A stretch of DNA of 40,598 nucleotides from an uncultured Clostridia bacterium (GCA_947165425.1 CAMVAJ010000017.1:1-40598), one strand, 5' to 3'. Positions 5,996 to 14,846 are shown, numbered from the stretch's first letter. The notes: generated from the letters alone by a model not told the origin. Program-made: numbers and translations.

Positions 5996-8914
5996 ATGGA
6001 TCTGCAGCAGATCTTGGGGATGCTGGATCACGTGACCGGTCCGAACAGCAGCGGAGAATATACGGCGCGGTGCCCTGCCCACACGGACAGGACGGCGAGC
6101 CTGACGGTGCGGGAGAAGGAGAGCCCGCGGGACGGGAAGCGGCGGATTTATATGCATTGCCATGCCGGATGCTCGGTTGACGCGATCATGGAGAAGCTGG
6201 GGATCACGTCGCGGGACCTGGTGGTGGATCCGGACGAGAGGCCGCAGAAGGTTGGCGGGCTGACGGTGCGGAAGGCGAAGGCGGACGGGCCGGCGGGCTC
6301 TCCGGATGTGACACGCGGGGACGGTTCTTTTTGTCCCTCCCCTGACGGGCAGTACACAAAAAGAACCGTCCCCGGTGTCCCACCGGATGCGGATGGAGAG
6401 AATAAGGCGCCGGAGAAGGAGACGCTGCGGCCGGACTGGGAGCACCCGGATGCGGTGTACAGCTACACGGATCAGACTGGAAAAGAGGTATTTCAAGTCG
6501 TCCGGTTGCACTATCTGGACGGGCAGCCCGGGAAGACCTTCCGGCAGCGGATTTATGATCCGAAGAATCCGAAGGCCACGCGGAGCGGATACGTTAACAG
6601 CGTGCCTGCCGAGCTGCGGGACGTGACGCTTTACAAGCTGCCGGCGCTGGTTGCCGGGATCCGGGCCGGAAAAACGGTGTATCTGGTCGAGGGTGAGAAG
6701 GACGTCGAGACCCTCGAGCGGCTTGGAAATGTGGCCACCTGCAATCCGGGAGGCGCCGGGAAGTGGCGGGACGGATACACTGCCTGGTTCGGCGGAGCGG
6801 ACGTGGTGATATTGCCGGACAACGACCCGCGGGGAGAAAAGGGCAGCTATGCCGGCCAGGATCACGGCTGGCAGGTGGCGATGGCGCTGCGGGGCGTGGC
6901 GAAGCGGGTGCGGCTCGTCAATTTAAAAGAAGCGTGCCCGGAGCTGCCGCTGAAGGGCGACATCAGCGACATGGTGGACATCATGGGGGCCACGGAGGCG
7001 ATGGACGCCCTGGCCCGGCAGGTGGCCGCCACGCGGGACTTTTCTCCGGAAGACGTGCCTTTTTGGCTGACGCCAGTGGAGCAGTGCCAGAGGCTGTATC
7101 ATCAGGTACCCGGCGGATACGACGCGGAAAACGGGTGCATTGTGCAGCACGTGGGCGATGCGGTCAAGCCGCTGACGGACTTTGTGGTGATTCCCCGGGC
7201 GGAGCTGGTGCGGGATGACGGGGTGACCAAGGAGCTGTTTTTTGTGCTGGACGGGTACGCGGGCGGCAGCGGGAAAAAGTTGGACCGGGTGACGGTGAGC
7301 GGCGCGGATCTGGACAACATGAACTGGGTCAGCCAGAAGTGGGGATTTGCGGCGAATATCCTGCCTGGGAGTACCACGAAGGGAAAGGTAGCCTGGGCCA
7401 TTAAAAAGGTGGGCCAGATGACGGCCAAGCGGGTGACGGAATACAGCCATACCGGCTGGCGGCGGATCGGCGGACAGTGGGCTTATCTTTACCAGGGAGG
7501 TGCTGTGGGCGCGGACGGTGTGACGGTGAACCTGGGGGAGAAGCTGAGCACGTACCGGCTGGACGGCGGCGGGAGTCCGGAGTTTCGGGCGATGCAGACC
7601 CGGGACGCGATCCGGCGGAGTCTGGATCTGGTGACGGTGATGGAGGAGCGGGTGGCGCTGCCGATTCTGGCGACCATGTACCTGGCTCCGCTTCGGGAGT
7701 GGATGGCCCAGACGGACGTGGCGCCGGCCTTTGCCCTGTTTCTGTACGGAGAGACGGGCACACATAAATCGACGGCTGCGGCGCTGGGGATGAGCCATTA
7801 CGGCAACTTTCACAGCAAGAATCCGCCGGCGAGTTTCCGGGACACGTCGAACGCCATCCGGGAAAAGGCTTTTTACGTGAAAGATATGCCGCTGCTGGTG
7901 GACGACTACTATCCGACGACGTCGCAACAGGAGAAGCGGACGATGGCCAGCGTGGCGCAGAATTTAAGCCGGGCCTTCGGCGACGGAGCGGACCGGGGCC
8001 GGCTGCAGAGTGACGGCCAGATCAAAACCAGCCGGCCGCCGCGGAGCGTGGCAGTGATGACGGGAGAGGTGCTGCCGGACATCGGAGCCAGCGGTCTGGC
8101 GCGGTTCTTTATTGTGAGCATCGAAAGGGGGGACATTCCCATCACGAAGGATCTGACGGCCCTGCAGGAGGACGCGCGAAAGGGCGTGCTGCAGAAGGCG
8201 ATGCGGGGATACATCCAATGGCTTGCCAAGCAGGCGGACGGGATGCCGGAGCGATTGCACGACATGTTTATCCAGTTTCGGGACATGGCCCGGGACATGG
8301 GCAAGGGATCCCACGACCGGACGCCAGAGGCGGTGGCGTGCCTGTTGATGGCTTATCAGATGTTACTGAGCTACGCGAGGGACGCCGATGTGATCACCAC
8401 CCAGGAGGCGGGGGACATGCTGGTGCACGGATTGCGGGTGCTGACCACCATCAGCGGAGATCAGAGCAGGACCATGGAGGAAGAAAAGCCCAGTAAGATC
8501 TTCCTGGACACGGTGGGCGAGGCGCTGATCAGCGGCCGGGCGTGGGTACGGGATCTGCAGGATCCCGCGGAAAAGGTGCAGCCGCCGACGGTGCGGATGA
8601 TCGGGTGGAAGGATGCCGAAAATTATTATCTGCTGCCAAAATTGGCCTACGGAATAGCGGTGCAGATCTCCCGGGAGGGCGGCAGCGAGTTCCCGCTGAA
8701 TCCCGGGGCGCTGTGGAAGCAGCTGCGGACGGAAGGCAAGCTGGCGCCGGGAGCGCCGAAGGAGCTGACGCGGCAGAAGCGGCTGGACGGAAGGAACCAG
8801 CGCGTGCTGTGGATCCCGAAGGAAAACATCAACGGGCGCCCGGAGACGAGCGAGCAGCAGCGGATGGACATGCAGGCCGTGGAGCGGCCGGAAGGGATGC
8901 CGGAGAACTGGTGA
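5996..8914 (+). CDS. Primase-helicase (CHC2 zinc ribbon, TOPRIM, DUF927 ATPase)
   Basis: A 972-aa replication protein combining priming and unwinding. A zinc ribbon has C26-x2-H29 and C55-x3-C59. A TOPRIM domain follows at ~225-300, with E232 in VEGEKD and D275-x-D277. The C-terminal half is a DUF927-type helicase ATPase with Walker A GETGTHKST (585-593) and Walker B LLVDDYY (~634-639). Fusion of these parts is known from phage and mobile-element replication proteins. Residues ~98-133, between the zinc ribbon and TOPRIM, are encoded by a palindromic repeat insertion (6290-6392) that keeps the frame. It is probably the core replication enzyme, together with the SSB downstream. Confidence 0.9.
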   Translation: MDLQQILGMLDHVTGPNSSGEYTARCPAHTDRTASLTVREKESPRDGKRRIYMHCHAGCSVDAIMEKLGITSRDLVVDPDERPQKVGGLTVRKAKADGPAGSPDVTRGDGSFCPSPDGQYTKRTVPGVPPDADGENKAPEKETLRPDWEHPDAVYSYTDQTGKEVFQVVRLHYLDGQPGKTFRQRIYDPKNPKATRSGYVNSVPAELRDVTLYKLPALVAGIRAGKTVYLVEGEKDVETLERLGNVATCNPGGAGKWRDGYTAWFGGADVVILPDNDPRGEKGSYAGQDHGWQVAMALRGVAKRVRLVNLKEACPELPLKGDISDMVDIMGATEAMDALARQVAATRDFSPEDVPFWLTPVEQCQRLYHQVPGGYDAENGCIVQHVGDAVKPLTDFVVIPRAELVRDDGVTKELFFVLDGYAGGSGKKLDRVTVSGADLDNMNWVSQKWGFAANILPGSTTKGKVAWAIKKVGQMTAKRVTEYSHTGWRRIGGQWAYLYQGGAVGADGVTVNLGEKLSTYRLDGGGSPEFRAMQTRDAIRRSLDLVTVMEERVALPILATMYLAPLREWMAQTDVAPAFALFLYGETGTHKSTAAALGMSHYGNFHSKNPPASFRDTSNAIREKAFYVKDMPLLVDDYYPTTSQQEKRTMASVAQNLSRAFGDGADRGRLQSDGQIKTSRPPRSVAVMTGEVLPDIGASGLARFFIVSIERGDIPITKDLTALQEDARKGVLQKAMRGYIQWLAKQADGMPERLHDMFIQFRDMARDMGKGSHDRTPEAVACLLMAYQMLLSYARDADVITTQEAGDMLVHGLRVLTTISGDQSRTMEEEKPSKIFLDTVGEALISGRAWVRDLQDPAEKVQPPTVRMIGWKDAENYYLLPKLAYGIAVQISREGGSEFPLNPGALWKQLRTEGKLAPGAPKELTRQKRLDGRNQRVLWIPKENINGRPETSEQQRMDMQAVERPEGMPENW
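6290..6392. repeat. Palindromic repeat element, copy A, in frame in the primase gene
   Basis: Inverted arms of about 20 bases (GCGGGGACGGTTCTTTTTGT and its complement) flank a short centre, with an outer semi-palindrome CCGGATG.../...CACCGGATG. It is 103 bases long, nearly identical to copy C (19688-19790) and related to copy B (15490-15574). It encodes the peptide RGDGSFCPSPDGQYTKRTV in the linker between two primase domains. It resembles REP-type elements that I recall being frequent in Clostridia and mobilised by Y1 (REP-associated) transposases. No transposase gene is seen here. Confidence 0.85.
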
Positions 8915-8932
8915 CGGGAGGAGGTGACGGGA

Positions 8933-9124
8933 ATGGATATGAAGGTCGGGGACGCGATGGATCGGGCGGCCAGGGCAAAGGCGCTGCAGGACGCCCTGGT
9001 GGTGACGGAGCAGTTTGACGAGGGCAGCGGCGTGGTGCGGCTGAGCGGGCAGACTGCGGAGGCGCTGCGGGATGTGCTTGATGAGTACCGGGAATTGATC
9101 ATGGAAATGCGGATTGCGTTTTGA
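8933..9124 (+). CDS. Hypothetical small protein
   Basis: 63 aa, starting at the ATG ten bases after GGAGG. An in-frame GTG at 8924 lies too close to that site. The sequence is a predicted helix-strand-helix (ALQDALVVTEQFDEGSGVVRLSGQTAEALRDVLDEY) with no known family. It sits between the primase and the DUF3102-like gene and is presumably co-transcribed. Confidence 0.5.
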   Translation: MDMKVGDAMDRAARAKALQDALVVTEQFDEGSGVVRLSGQTAEALRDVLDEYRELIMEMRIAF

Positions 9125-9199
9125 CGAAGGAGACGGCCGGCGGCGAAAGTCAGGAGCTTGCCGGCGGACAAAAAAAGAAAGGGCAAAGGGTGACAGAAA

Positions 9200-10387
9200 A
9201 TGAGTATGCTGACAGTAAGTGAGAATGGGAACCGGGTTTTGACCGTGGCCGACTATGAGGCGCGGATTGAGCTGTACAAAGAACAAATTGGCACCGGGTA
9301 CATCGGGATCGGCAAAACCCTGATCGAGGCCAAGGAGAGCGGCGCGGTGGCCCATGGCGAATGGGAGCCCTGGGTGGAGCGCGTGACCGGGCTGACGATG
9401 CGGCAGGCCCAGAGGTGCATGCAGGCGGCGCGGGAGATCCGGGAGGGCAGCGCCATGGCCCGGCTGGAAATGAGCAAGGCCATCCTGCTGCTGCAGAGTG
9501 GGCTGGATGAGGAGACCCGGGAGGAGATCGCCGGACGGGCGGACAGCGAAGGCGCTACCGTGCGGCAACTGCGGGAGGAGATCCGGGAAGCCCGGGAAAA
9601 GATGGCCGAGCAGGAGCGCGAGAGCGCGGAGGCCGTGCGGGCGCTGAAGGGCCAGCTGGTGCAGAGTACCGGGGCGGCCGCGGAGATCCGGCAGGCCCTC
9701 AAGAAGGCCGAGCAGGAGCGGGATCAGGTGGCCGCCCAGATGCGGGCCAGCCAACAGGGATGGCAGGCGCGGATGGACGAGGAGGCCGGACGGGCCTACA
9801 AGCGCGGGGCTGACGAGGGCCGGATGGCTGCCGAGAAGGACGCGGCGCGGAAGGTGCAGGCCCGGCTGAAGGAGCTGCAGGCGGCGTGCGATAGGGCGCA
9901 GCTGCAGGCGGCCGAGGCCCGGCAGAAGCTGACGGAGAGCGAGGGCCGGATGGCCGAGGAGAAGGCCGCGAAGGCGGGCGTGCAGGGTCGGCTGAAGGAG
10001 CTGCAGGCCGAGGCGGATGCGAGGGCCGAGATGGTGACCCGGCTGGAGCAGGAGGCCCAGGCGCTGCGGGAGGATCTGGAGGCCGCGGAGCGCCGGGAGG
10101 AGAAGCGGAGCGCCCAGATGGCGAAGATGCAGGAACAGATCGGGCAGCGGGAGATGGACGCGGCCCGGGGCGTGCGGGCGAGCCTGGGCGGCGAGATGGA
10201 CCTGGGCGCGGCGGTGCGGCGGTTTCTGGCTGAGGTCGGGATGCTGCCCCAGATGGGGGCGATGCTGAGCGGGATCGGCGAGAGCGAGCGGGCGGCGCTG
10301 CGGGTGCATGTGGACGCGGTGAGCGCCTGGGCCCGGGGCGCTGCGGCGGCCCTGGAGACGATCGGCGCGGACGGCGCTGTGATGTGA
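9200..10387 (+). CDS. DUF3102-like protein with long coiled coil
   Basis: 395 aa. The first ~100 residues (YEARIELYKEQIGTGYIGIG, then AHGEWEPWVERVTGLTMRQAQRCM) match the DUF3102 type found in phages and plasmids near replication or partition genes. Residues ~110-330 are a long charged coiled coil rich in Glu, Arg, Ala and Gln, and the last 60 are helical and less charged. The role is not established; a replication scaffold or ParB-like accessory is a guess. Repeated phrases (ARLKELQA, GRLKELQA) point to internal duplication of the coil. Confidence 0.7.
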   Translation: MSMLTVSENGNRVLTVADYEARIELYKEQIGTGYIGIGKTLIEAKESGAVAHGEWEPWVERVTGLTMRQAQRCMQAAREIREGSAMARLEMSKAILLLQSGLDEETREEIAGRADSEGATVRQLREEIREAREKMAEQERESAEAVRALKGQLVQSTGAAAEIRQALKKAEQERDQVAAQMRASQQGWQARMDEEAGRAYKRGADEGRMAAEKDAARKVQARLKELQAACDRAQLQAAEARQKLTESEGRMAEEKAAKAGVQGRLKELQAEADARAEMVTRLEQEAQALREDLEAAERREEKRSAQMAKMQEQIGQREMDAARGVRASLGGEMDLGAAVRRFLAEVGMLPQMGAMLSGIGESERAALRVHVDAVSAWARGAAAALETIGADGAVM

Positions 10388-10403
10388 GAGGAGGCGCCGG
10401 GAG

Positions 10404-10889
10404 ATGTCGATCTGGTTTGACGAGGCGGCAGCTGTGGAGACGGCAGAGGTGCCCGCGATGAGCGAGGGACGGGAGACCTGGGACGTGACCCGGATGGAGG
10501 GCGGGCAGCAGTTGGCGGCGGCGGCCCGCATGATCCAGAGCATGGCGGAGCAAATGGCGCGGATGGCCGCGGCGACGGAGGAGATCCGGGAGCGGATGGC
10601 CGAGCTGGAACAGGCCGTGAGGACCTTAGAAAAGGTGACGCCCGCCCAGGGTGCGGAGATCAATAAACGGATCCGGACGCGGGCCGCGGAGATCTGCGGA
10701 GACTGGGGGCTGAAAGGGAGCCAGAAGCTGGTGGCCGGATGGATCCGGCGGGCCGTGCGGGACAAGACAGGGGTCAGGACGTCCCGGGAGGTGCCGCGGT
10801 GCGACTTTGGGGCCGTGTGCGGGATGATTGACGCCTGGGAGGATGTGAGCCTGATCCGGAAGGCGCGGGACGCGGAAAGGGTAAGGTGA
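10404..10889 (+). CDS. ORF6C-domain protein (antirepressor-type C-terminal module)
   Basis: 161 aa. A coiled coil at ~30-75 is followed by a segment at ~76-150 (VTPAQGAEINKRIRTRAAEI, SREVPRCDFGAVCGMIDAWE) that matches the ORF6C domain usually found at the C-terminus of phage antirepressors. The usual N-terminal BRO or AntA domain is missing, so this may act as a partner or as a DNA-binding replication protein. AGAGGAGG precedes the ATG. It overlaps or abuts the next gene. Confidence 0.7.
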   Translation: MSIWFDEAAAVETAEVPAMSEGRETWDVTRMEGGQQLAAAARMIQSMAEQMARMAAATEEIRERMAELEQAVRTLEKVTPAQGAEINKRIRTRAAEICGDWGLKGSQKLVAGWIRRAVRDKTGVRTSREVPRCDFGAVCGMIDAWEDVSLIRKARDAERVR

Positions 10890-10894
10890 TAGAA

Positions 10895-11623
10895 ATGGGA
10901 CCGGAAGAGGAGAAGCAGGCGAAGCTGGCGGCGCTGGCCCGGAAGTACGGGCTGGCGCCGGAGAAGGAGCCGGTGGACGTGATTAAGAACCGCGGGGATG
11001 TGATCCTGAGCGAGGGAGCCCACCTGGAGCAGCGGCGGCGGGAGGCTGCGAAAATGCAGCAGATGGCGCCGGAGGCTGCGGAAGGGCCGCGGGCCGGGGC
11101 GAAGGATGCCGGGCCGAAGGTGACGAAGGTGACGCGGGGAGAGAATGAGTTGCTGTTGGCCCTGATAGTGCTGCGGAACCAGCTTATGAGATACTCCCCG
11201 GACATCCGGCAGCGGTGCCGGGATGCGGGGCGGTGGACATGGCGGGATCTGCGGCTGATGCTGGCGATGATTGACCGGGTGCAGGCCGCGGTGTGGCCGA
11301 CGCTGCCGGAGCGGCGGAAGGAGTATTATGATGCTTATATTCGGAATGGGCGGTATGAGTTGCATATTGAGCGGCCAGTGCGGGTGGCGCATCATGTGTT
11401 GATTCGGGACACGCTGCTGGCTGCGCTGTGCGAAGGCGTGATGGAGACGGAGTGCCTGCTATGTACCAAAGAGGGCCCGGATGTGGAGCGGTGCCTGATC
11501 CGGGAGGCGCTGATGGAGGCGGCGCCGCCCTCCGGGTACCGCGGAGAGAGCAGCCGGTGGGATGCGTGCGAGTACATGGAGCCGGCGCGGCAGCTGACCA
11601 GGGGCGAGGATGTGCGGGTTTGA
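10895..11623 (+). CDS. Hypothetical phage protein
   Basis: 242 aa, unrecognised. The N-terminus is charged and helical. Residues ~80-180 are a helical region with conserved-looking aromatic positions (LLLALIVLRNQLMRYSPDIR; GRWTWRDLRLMLAMIDRVQ). A pair of Cys occurs in ECLLC near the C-terminus. The ATG at 10895 fits the AAGG eight bases upstream. A GTG at 10886 overlapping the previous stop is also possible. It closes the high-GC replication block. Confidence 0.55.
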   Translation: MGPEEEKQAKLAALARKYGLAPEKEPVDVIKNRGDVILSEGAHLEQRRREAAKMQQMAPEAAEGPRAGAKDAGPKVTKVTRGENELLLALIVLRNQLMRYSPDIRQRCRDAGRWTWRDLRLMLAMIDRVQAAVWPTLPERRKEYYDAYIRNGRYELHIERPVRVAHHVLIRDTLLAALCEGVMETECLLCTKEGPDVERCLIREALMEAAPPSGYRGESSRWDACEYMEPARQLTRGEDVRV

Positions 11624-11686
11624 TTCGGATAATAGGAGACTGACATTGTATTCCTTCATAGATGTACTACGAAAGTGAGGAACAGT

Positions 11687-12262
11687 ATGAAAAAGATACC
11701 AACTTTGTTCGAAAGAGAATACGCAGACCATAAAGTGGTCGGCATCAGGCCCGTACTGACATCGCCGGATTTACAGTGGGTGCTGGACGGAGAAGGAATA
11801 GCGACAGAGAAGATTGACGGGAGCTGCTGTGCAGTAATTGGCGGGTATTTTTACAAGCGATATGACGCAAAGAAGGGAAAGAAACCGCCGAAAGACGCCA
11901 TTCCCTGCTGCGATCCTGACCCCATCACAGGACACTGGCCGCACTGGGTTCCGGTGGAAAAGGATGATCCAGGATCGCTGTGGCATAGTGAAGCGTTTTC
12001 TAACAATCTATGTGAATTCGTCAAACCGTTGGAAGACGGAACCTATGAAGCCGTAGGGCCGCACTTCCAGGGGAACCCTTATCATCTGGAAAAAGATTAT
12101 TTGGTTCCGCACGGCAAGAAAGTGCTGAACGTTACGAGAACGTTTGAAGGAATCCGAGAATACCTCAAAGAGCATGAAATCGAAGGCATTGTGTTCTGGA
12201 AGGACGGAGAACCACAGTGCAAGATCAAACGGTCTGACTTTGGATTCAAGTGGCCGGTTTAG
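11687..12262 (+). CDS. RNA ligase family protein (nucleotidyltransferase fold)
   Basis: 191 aa. The covalent nucleotidyltransferase motif I is visible as TEKIDGS, with probable AMP-accepting K42. EIEGIVFWKDG fits motif IV and the final CKIKRSDFGFKW fits motif V. This is the signature of small ATP-dependent RNA ligases (DUF5565/Rnl-like), which seal 3'-OH and 5'-phosphate ends. In phages such ligases can repair tRNAs cut by host defence nucleases; no polynucleotide kinase partner is seen here. The ATG at 11687 is chosen over GTG 11675 because GTGAGG lies six bases before it. GC content falls at this gene and stays low to 13670. Confidence 0.8.
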   Translation: MKKIPTLFEREYADHKVVGIRPVLTSPDLQWVLDGEGIATEKIDGSCCAVIGGYFYKRYDAKKGKKPPKDAIPCCDPDPITGHWPHWVPVEKDDPGSLWHSEAFSNNLCEFVKPLEDGTYEAVGPHFQGNPYHLEKDYLVPHGKKVLNVTRTFEGIREYLKEHEIEGIVFWKDGEPQCKIKRSDFGFKWPV

Positions 12263-12288
12263 TAAACATTATAGGAGGAATGCGAAGT

Positions 12289-12813
12289 ATGGATATGATG
12301 CACACGAATTGTCTGAGATGCGGGAAGCCAGCCGTTTCGATTCCTTTTCATTGTGATGAACTGGGCATGAATGTGAGCTATACGCATTACAGCTACTGTG
12401 AAGAATGTCTGCGAGAGGGGCTGAAGATGTTGAAAGAGAAGGATCCGGAAGAAAATAAAAAGAGCCACGTTTTCAAGCGAGCAACGATGAAGTTGAAAGA
12501 TATTCTCCCGTTGATCAGAAGCAGCGGTTACGATAATCGCGATGAAAGTGGAACCGATGTTATCATCTGCCCGGAATGCGAAGAATGGACGCACGTTAAA
12601 TTCAACCTGAACAGCGGACTGCTTGATCTGCTCGGCGAGTTGACGGTGGAGAACATCGATGCGGAAGATGATGACATCGTCCTCTGGATAAAGACGGATG
12701 ATTTTAACTACATTGATGGCAGCACGATGTACATGGAGCATTATAAAAGAGGCAGAGAAGACGAGGCTGGCCTGCGGGACGGAACGATCATGCAGACGTT
12801 CAGCCCAGACTGA
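12289..12813 (+). CDS. Hypothetical zinc-ribbon protein
   Basis: 174 aa from the ATG ten bases after AGGAGG. It has CLRC and CEEC near the N-terminus (about residues 8-11 and 37-40), likely four zinc ligands, and a further CPEC at ~104-107. The middle region (MKLKDILPLIRSSGYDNRDE) and the acidic C-terminus match no function known to me. It is the second gene of the low-GC cassette, with the same AGGAGGAATG-type leader as the gene at 12879. Confidence 0.6.
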   Translation: MDMMHTNCLRCGKPAVSIPFHCDELGMNVSYTHYSYCEECLREGLKMLKEKDPEENKKSHVFKRATMKLKDILPLIRSSGYDNRDESGTDVIICPECEEWTHVKFNLNSGLLDLLGELTVENIDAEDDDIVLWIKTDDFNYIDGSTMYMEHYKRGREDEAGLRDGTIMQTFSPD

Positions 12814-12832
12814 TTCACATAAGGAGCGGAAC

Positions 12833-12874
12833 ATGTTCCGAAATGGAACTAATTCGCTAATAGGAGGAATGTGA
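12833..12874 (+). CDS. Possible 13-aa leader peptide upstream of the DUF5662-like gene
   Basis: ATG 12833 follows AAGGAG (12821-12826) and encodes MFRNGTNSLIGGM before a TGA. The peptide's last codons contain the AGGAGG ribosome site of the gene at 12879, so translating it would bring ribosomes to that start. It may be a true coupling leader or chance. Confidence 0.25.
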   Translation: MFRNGTNSLIGGM

Positions 12875-12878
12875 AACA

Positions 12879-13355
12879 ATGATTAAAGTCGAAAGGCACA
12901 CAGAGGGAGATTCACGGGTATCGAAAGAAATTCCAACATTCGCAGCATTTAATGATGCGAATATTTCCCACAGATGTGATGTTAAAAATCTTGCAGAATA
13001 TTTTGCTTATGAGCTGCAAAAGAGGGTACGGCAACATGACTACACCAAGGTAGAAGAGCCATATCGCAGCATGTTCTACCGCGATTTGTGCGCCGTTCTG
13101 GAAGGTAGGATGAATTTCTTTGACGGGGAGTGGTCGAAACTCCATTACAACGTACTTGAACGGCATCATCTGAATCGGCATTGCCCTGACGATGTGAATA
13201 TGTTTGATGTTATTGAAATGCTCTGTGACTGTGTTGCCGCAGGAATGGCCAGAAGCGGAGAAGTTTATGATGTGGTTATTTCTTCGGATGTGTTACAAAA
13301 AGCCGTGAAGAATACCGTGGAGTTATTAAAAGAGCAGATTGAAGTGGTTGAATAA
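12879..13355 (+). CDS. DUF5662-like protein
   Basis: 158 aa. The pattern HDYTKVEE at ~47-54, then ERHHLNRHCPDD and FDVIEMLCDCVAAGMAR further on, fits DUF5662. This is a phage-common family whose paired His/Asp residues recall HD-type metal-dependent hydrolases; the biochemical activity is not established. AGGAGG precedes the ATG, though the spacing is long. It lies in the lower-GC cassette with the RNA ligase. Confidence 0.65.
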   Translation: MIKVERHTEGDSRVSKEIPTFAAFNDANISHRCDVKNLAEYFAYELQKRVRQHDYTKVEEPYRSMFYRDLCAVLEGRMNFFDGEWSKLHYNVLERHHLNRHCPDDVNMFDVIEMLCDCVAAGMARSGEVYDVVISSDVLQKAVKNTVELLKEQIEVVE

Positions 13356-13385
13356 CTAATTAGCATTAGGAGCGGAAAGCAAACT

Positions 13386-13670
13386 ATGGAAAAAACAATA
13401 AGGGTGATAGCTGAAGGGCGAGGACAATCTTTTGCGAGGCACACAGTAAAGACAAAGACAAGAGACGATGTGGTGCTTAGGGTTGTTGGCCAAATGGAGC
13501 CGTGCAAGTTGGCCTTGGCGCCTATTGGGGTTAATGGAGACGATTGGCCTGTGGTGCTTTGGCCGGATGGAACTGGAGAGATAGCCCTGGCGTTTGAATC
13601 AAAGAACGAAAACGGGCAATGGGAAAGATGGGATCTGGGTAAATTAGCGATGGGAGGGAATGTGCAATGA
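13386..13670 (+). CDS. Hypothetical protein
   Basis: 94 aa, likely a small beta-rich fold (VVLRVVGQMEPCKLALAPIG; WPVVLWPDGTGEIALAFES). No family is recognised. AGGAGC precedes the ATG. Its stop overlaps the SSB start by four bases, suggesting coupled expression with SSB. Confidence 0.55.
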   Translation: MEKTIRVIAEGRGQSFARHTVKTKTRDDVVLRVVGQMEPCKLALAPIGVNGDDWPVVLWPDGTGEIALAFESKNENGQWERWDLGKLAMGGNVQ

Positions 13671-14089
13671 ACAAGATCATTATTATCGGGAATCTGACCG
13701 CGAATCCGGTGGCGGGGGCTACGCCGCAGGGGGTCAATTTTAGTAAGTTTTCTGTGGCGGTGAACCGTGGGAAGGATAAGCCGGCGGAGTTTTTCCGGGT
13801 GACGGCGTGGCGGGCGCTGGGGGATACGTGCCAGAAATACCTGGAGAAGGGCCGGAAGGTGTGCGTGGTGGGGTCGGCGACGGCCTATGCCTGGCAGGGG
13901 CAGGATGGCAAGATCCGCGGGGAGATCCAGGTGGACGCCCAGGATGTGGAGTTCCTCGGCGGGCGGGGGGACGCTGCGGGAGACGGGGCAGCTGCGCCGG
14001 TTCCGGATGCGGCGCCGGCTCCGGATGCGGCGCCCACGGACCCCAGCGGGATGACGCCCGTGGAGAACGTGGATGATTTACCGTTTTGA
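13667..14089 (+). CDS. ssb: Single-stranded DNA-binding protein
   Basis: 140 aa. The OB fold covers residues 1-~105, with typical SSB phrases (MNKIIIIGNLTANPVA, FSVAVNR, FFRVTAWRALGDTCQKYLEKGRKV, VDAQDVEFLG). An Ala/Pro/Asp-rich linker follows. The C-terminal tip DDLPF is the usual protein-docking tail that recruits replication enzymes. GC content jumps back up within this gene, so it marks the right border of the low-GC cassette. Confidence 0.95.
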   Translation: MNKIIIIGNLTANPVAGATPQGVNFSKFSVAVNRGKDKPAEFFRVTAWRALGDTCQKYLEKGRKVCVVGSATAYAWQGQDGKIRGEIQVDAQDVEFLGGRGDAAGDGAAAPVPDAAPAPDAAPTDPSGMTPVENVDDLPF

Positions 14090-14133
14090 TGATCGGCCTG
14101 GGTGATCATGTGAGATAGCAGGAGGAGAAGACG

Positions 14134-14610
14134 ATGCAGGCGATGGTGGTGCTTAAGCGGTTCCGGGAGGCGGAGCGGGATGTCGAGCGGATCCAGCTGC
14201 GGATCCGGCAGCGGCGGGACGCCCTGGGGGCCATCGGCGCTCCGGCGCTGGATCCCAACCGGGGCGGGAGAGGATCGACGGATCCGGACAAGACGGGCCG
14301 GATCCTGGCCGACATCGACCAGCTGGAGCGGGAGATCGCCGACCGCCGGCAGCGGATGGCTGTGGAGATGGCCAGCGCCTGCGCCTTGCTGGACATGCTG
14401 CCGGAGGTGGAGAGCCGGGTGCTTTATGACTATTACATCAGGAGAGAGAGCACCCCGCTGGTGGCCATCCGGGAGCGGTACCAGGAGGGTTATGTAAGAA
14501 AGGTTAAAAGCCGGGGACAGGAGATCCTGCGGGGCCTGAGCCCGGAGACGGTGGCGGCGACGCTGCCAAAGTGGTACCTGCAGCAATACGGAGAGGAGCG
14601 GAAAAAATGA
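14134..14610 (+). CDS. DUF1492/RinA-like late transcription regulator
   Basis: 158 aa. An N-terminal helical coil is followed at ~90-140 by a sigma-region-4-like helix-turn-helix (VLYDYYIRRESTPLVAIRER then VRKVKSRGQEIL). Proteins of this shape (DUF1492, ArpU/RinA-like) sit just before the packaging genes in many Firmicutes phages, and several activate late transcription. The position, directly before a terminator and the terminase block, agrees. A GGAGGAG precedes the ATG. Confidence 0.75.
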   Translation: MQAMVVLKRFREAERDVERIQLRIRQRRDALGAIGAPALDPNRGGRGSTDPDKTGRILADIDQLEREIADRRQRMAVEMASACALLDMLPEVESRVLYDYYIRRESTPLVAIRERYQEGYVRKVKSRGQEILRGLSPETVAATLPKWYLQQYGEERKK

Positions 14611-14807
14611 GCAGGAAAAGAACGCTGAAGCCGAGATGGAATGAGCAGCCGGATCTGGACTGCACGACGTGCGCGGAGCGGAAGACATGCGAGCGGGCCG
14701 AGGAGGGGAGTTTCTGCAGCCGGTGGCACCGGCGGGAGCCGGCGCTGGAGGGGCAGGATCCTAACGATGCATGGCGCCAGGGCGGCGAGGTGGACTTTGA
14801 GGGGTGA
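14607..14807 (+). CDS. Small Cys-rich protein
   Basis: 66 aa, starting at the ATG that overlaps the previous stop by four bases. It is basic at the N-terminus and has CTTCAERKTC at ~19-28 and a further Cys in SFCSRW, which could bind a metal. No family is recognised. It ends just before a terminator and so is probably the last gene of the early/middle operon. Confidence 0.55.
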   Translation: MSRKRTLKPRWNEQPDLDCTTCAERKTCERAEEGSFCSRWHRREPALEGQDPNDAWRQGGEVDFEG

Positions 14808-14820
14808 GAAGAGAAAATAT

Positions 14821-14846
14821 GCGCTCGGTGCATACTGGGCGCTTTT
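14821..14846 (+). terminator. Rho-independent terminator before the packaging region
   Basis: GCGCTCGGT (14821-14829) pairs with ACTGGGCGC (14834-14842), with G-U pairs, across a GCAT tetraloop, and is followed by TTTT. It separates the early/middle operon from the packaging genes. Confidence 0.7.

Noticed and set aside
8363-11395. 1010-codon minus-strand open frame
   Set aside because: It is a shadow of several well-supported plus-strand genes. Its product is Pro/Arg/His/Leu-rich low-complexity sequence without domain character.
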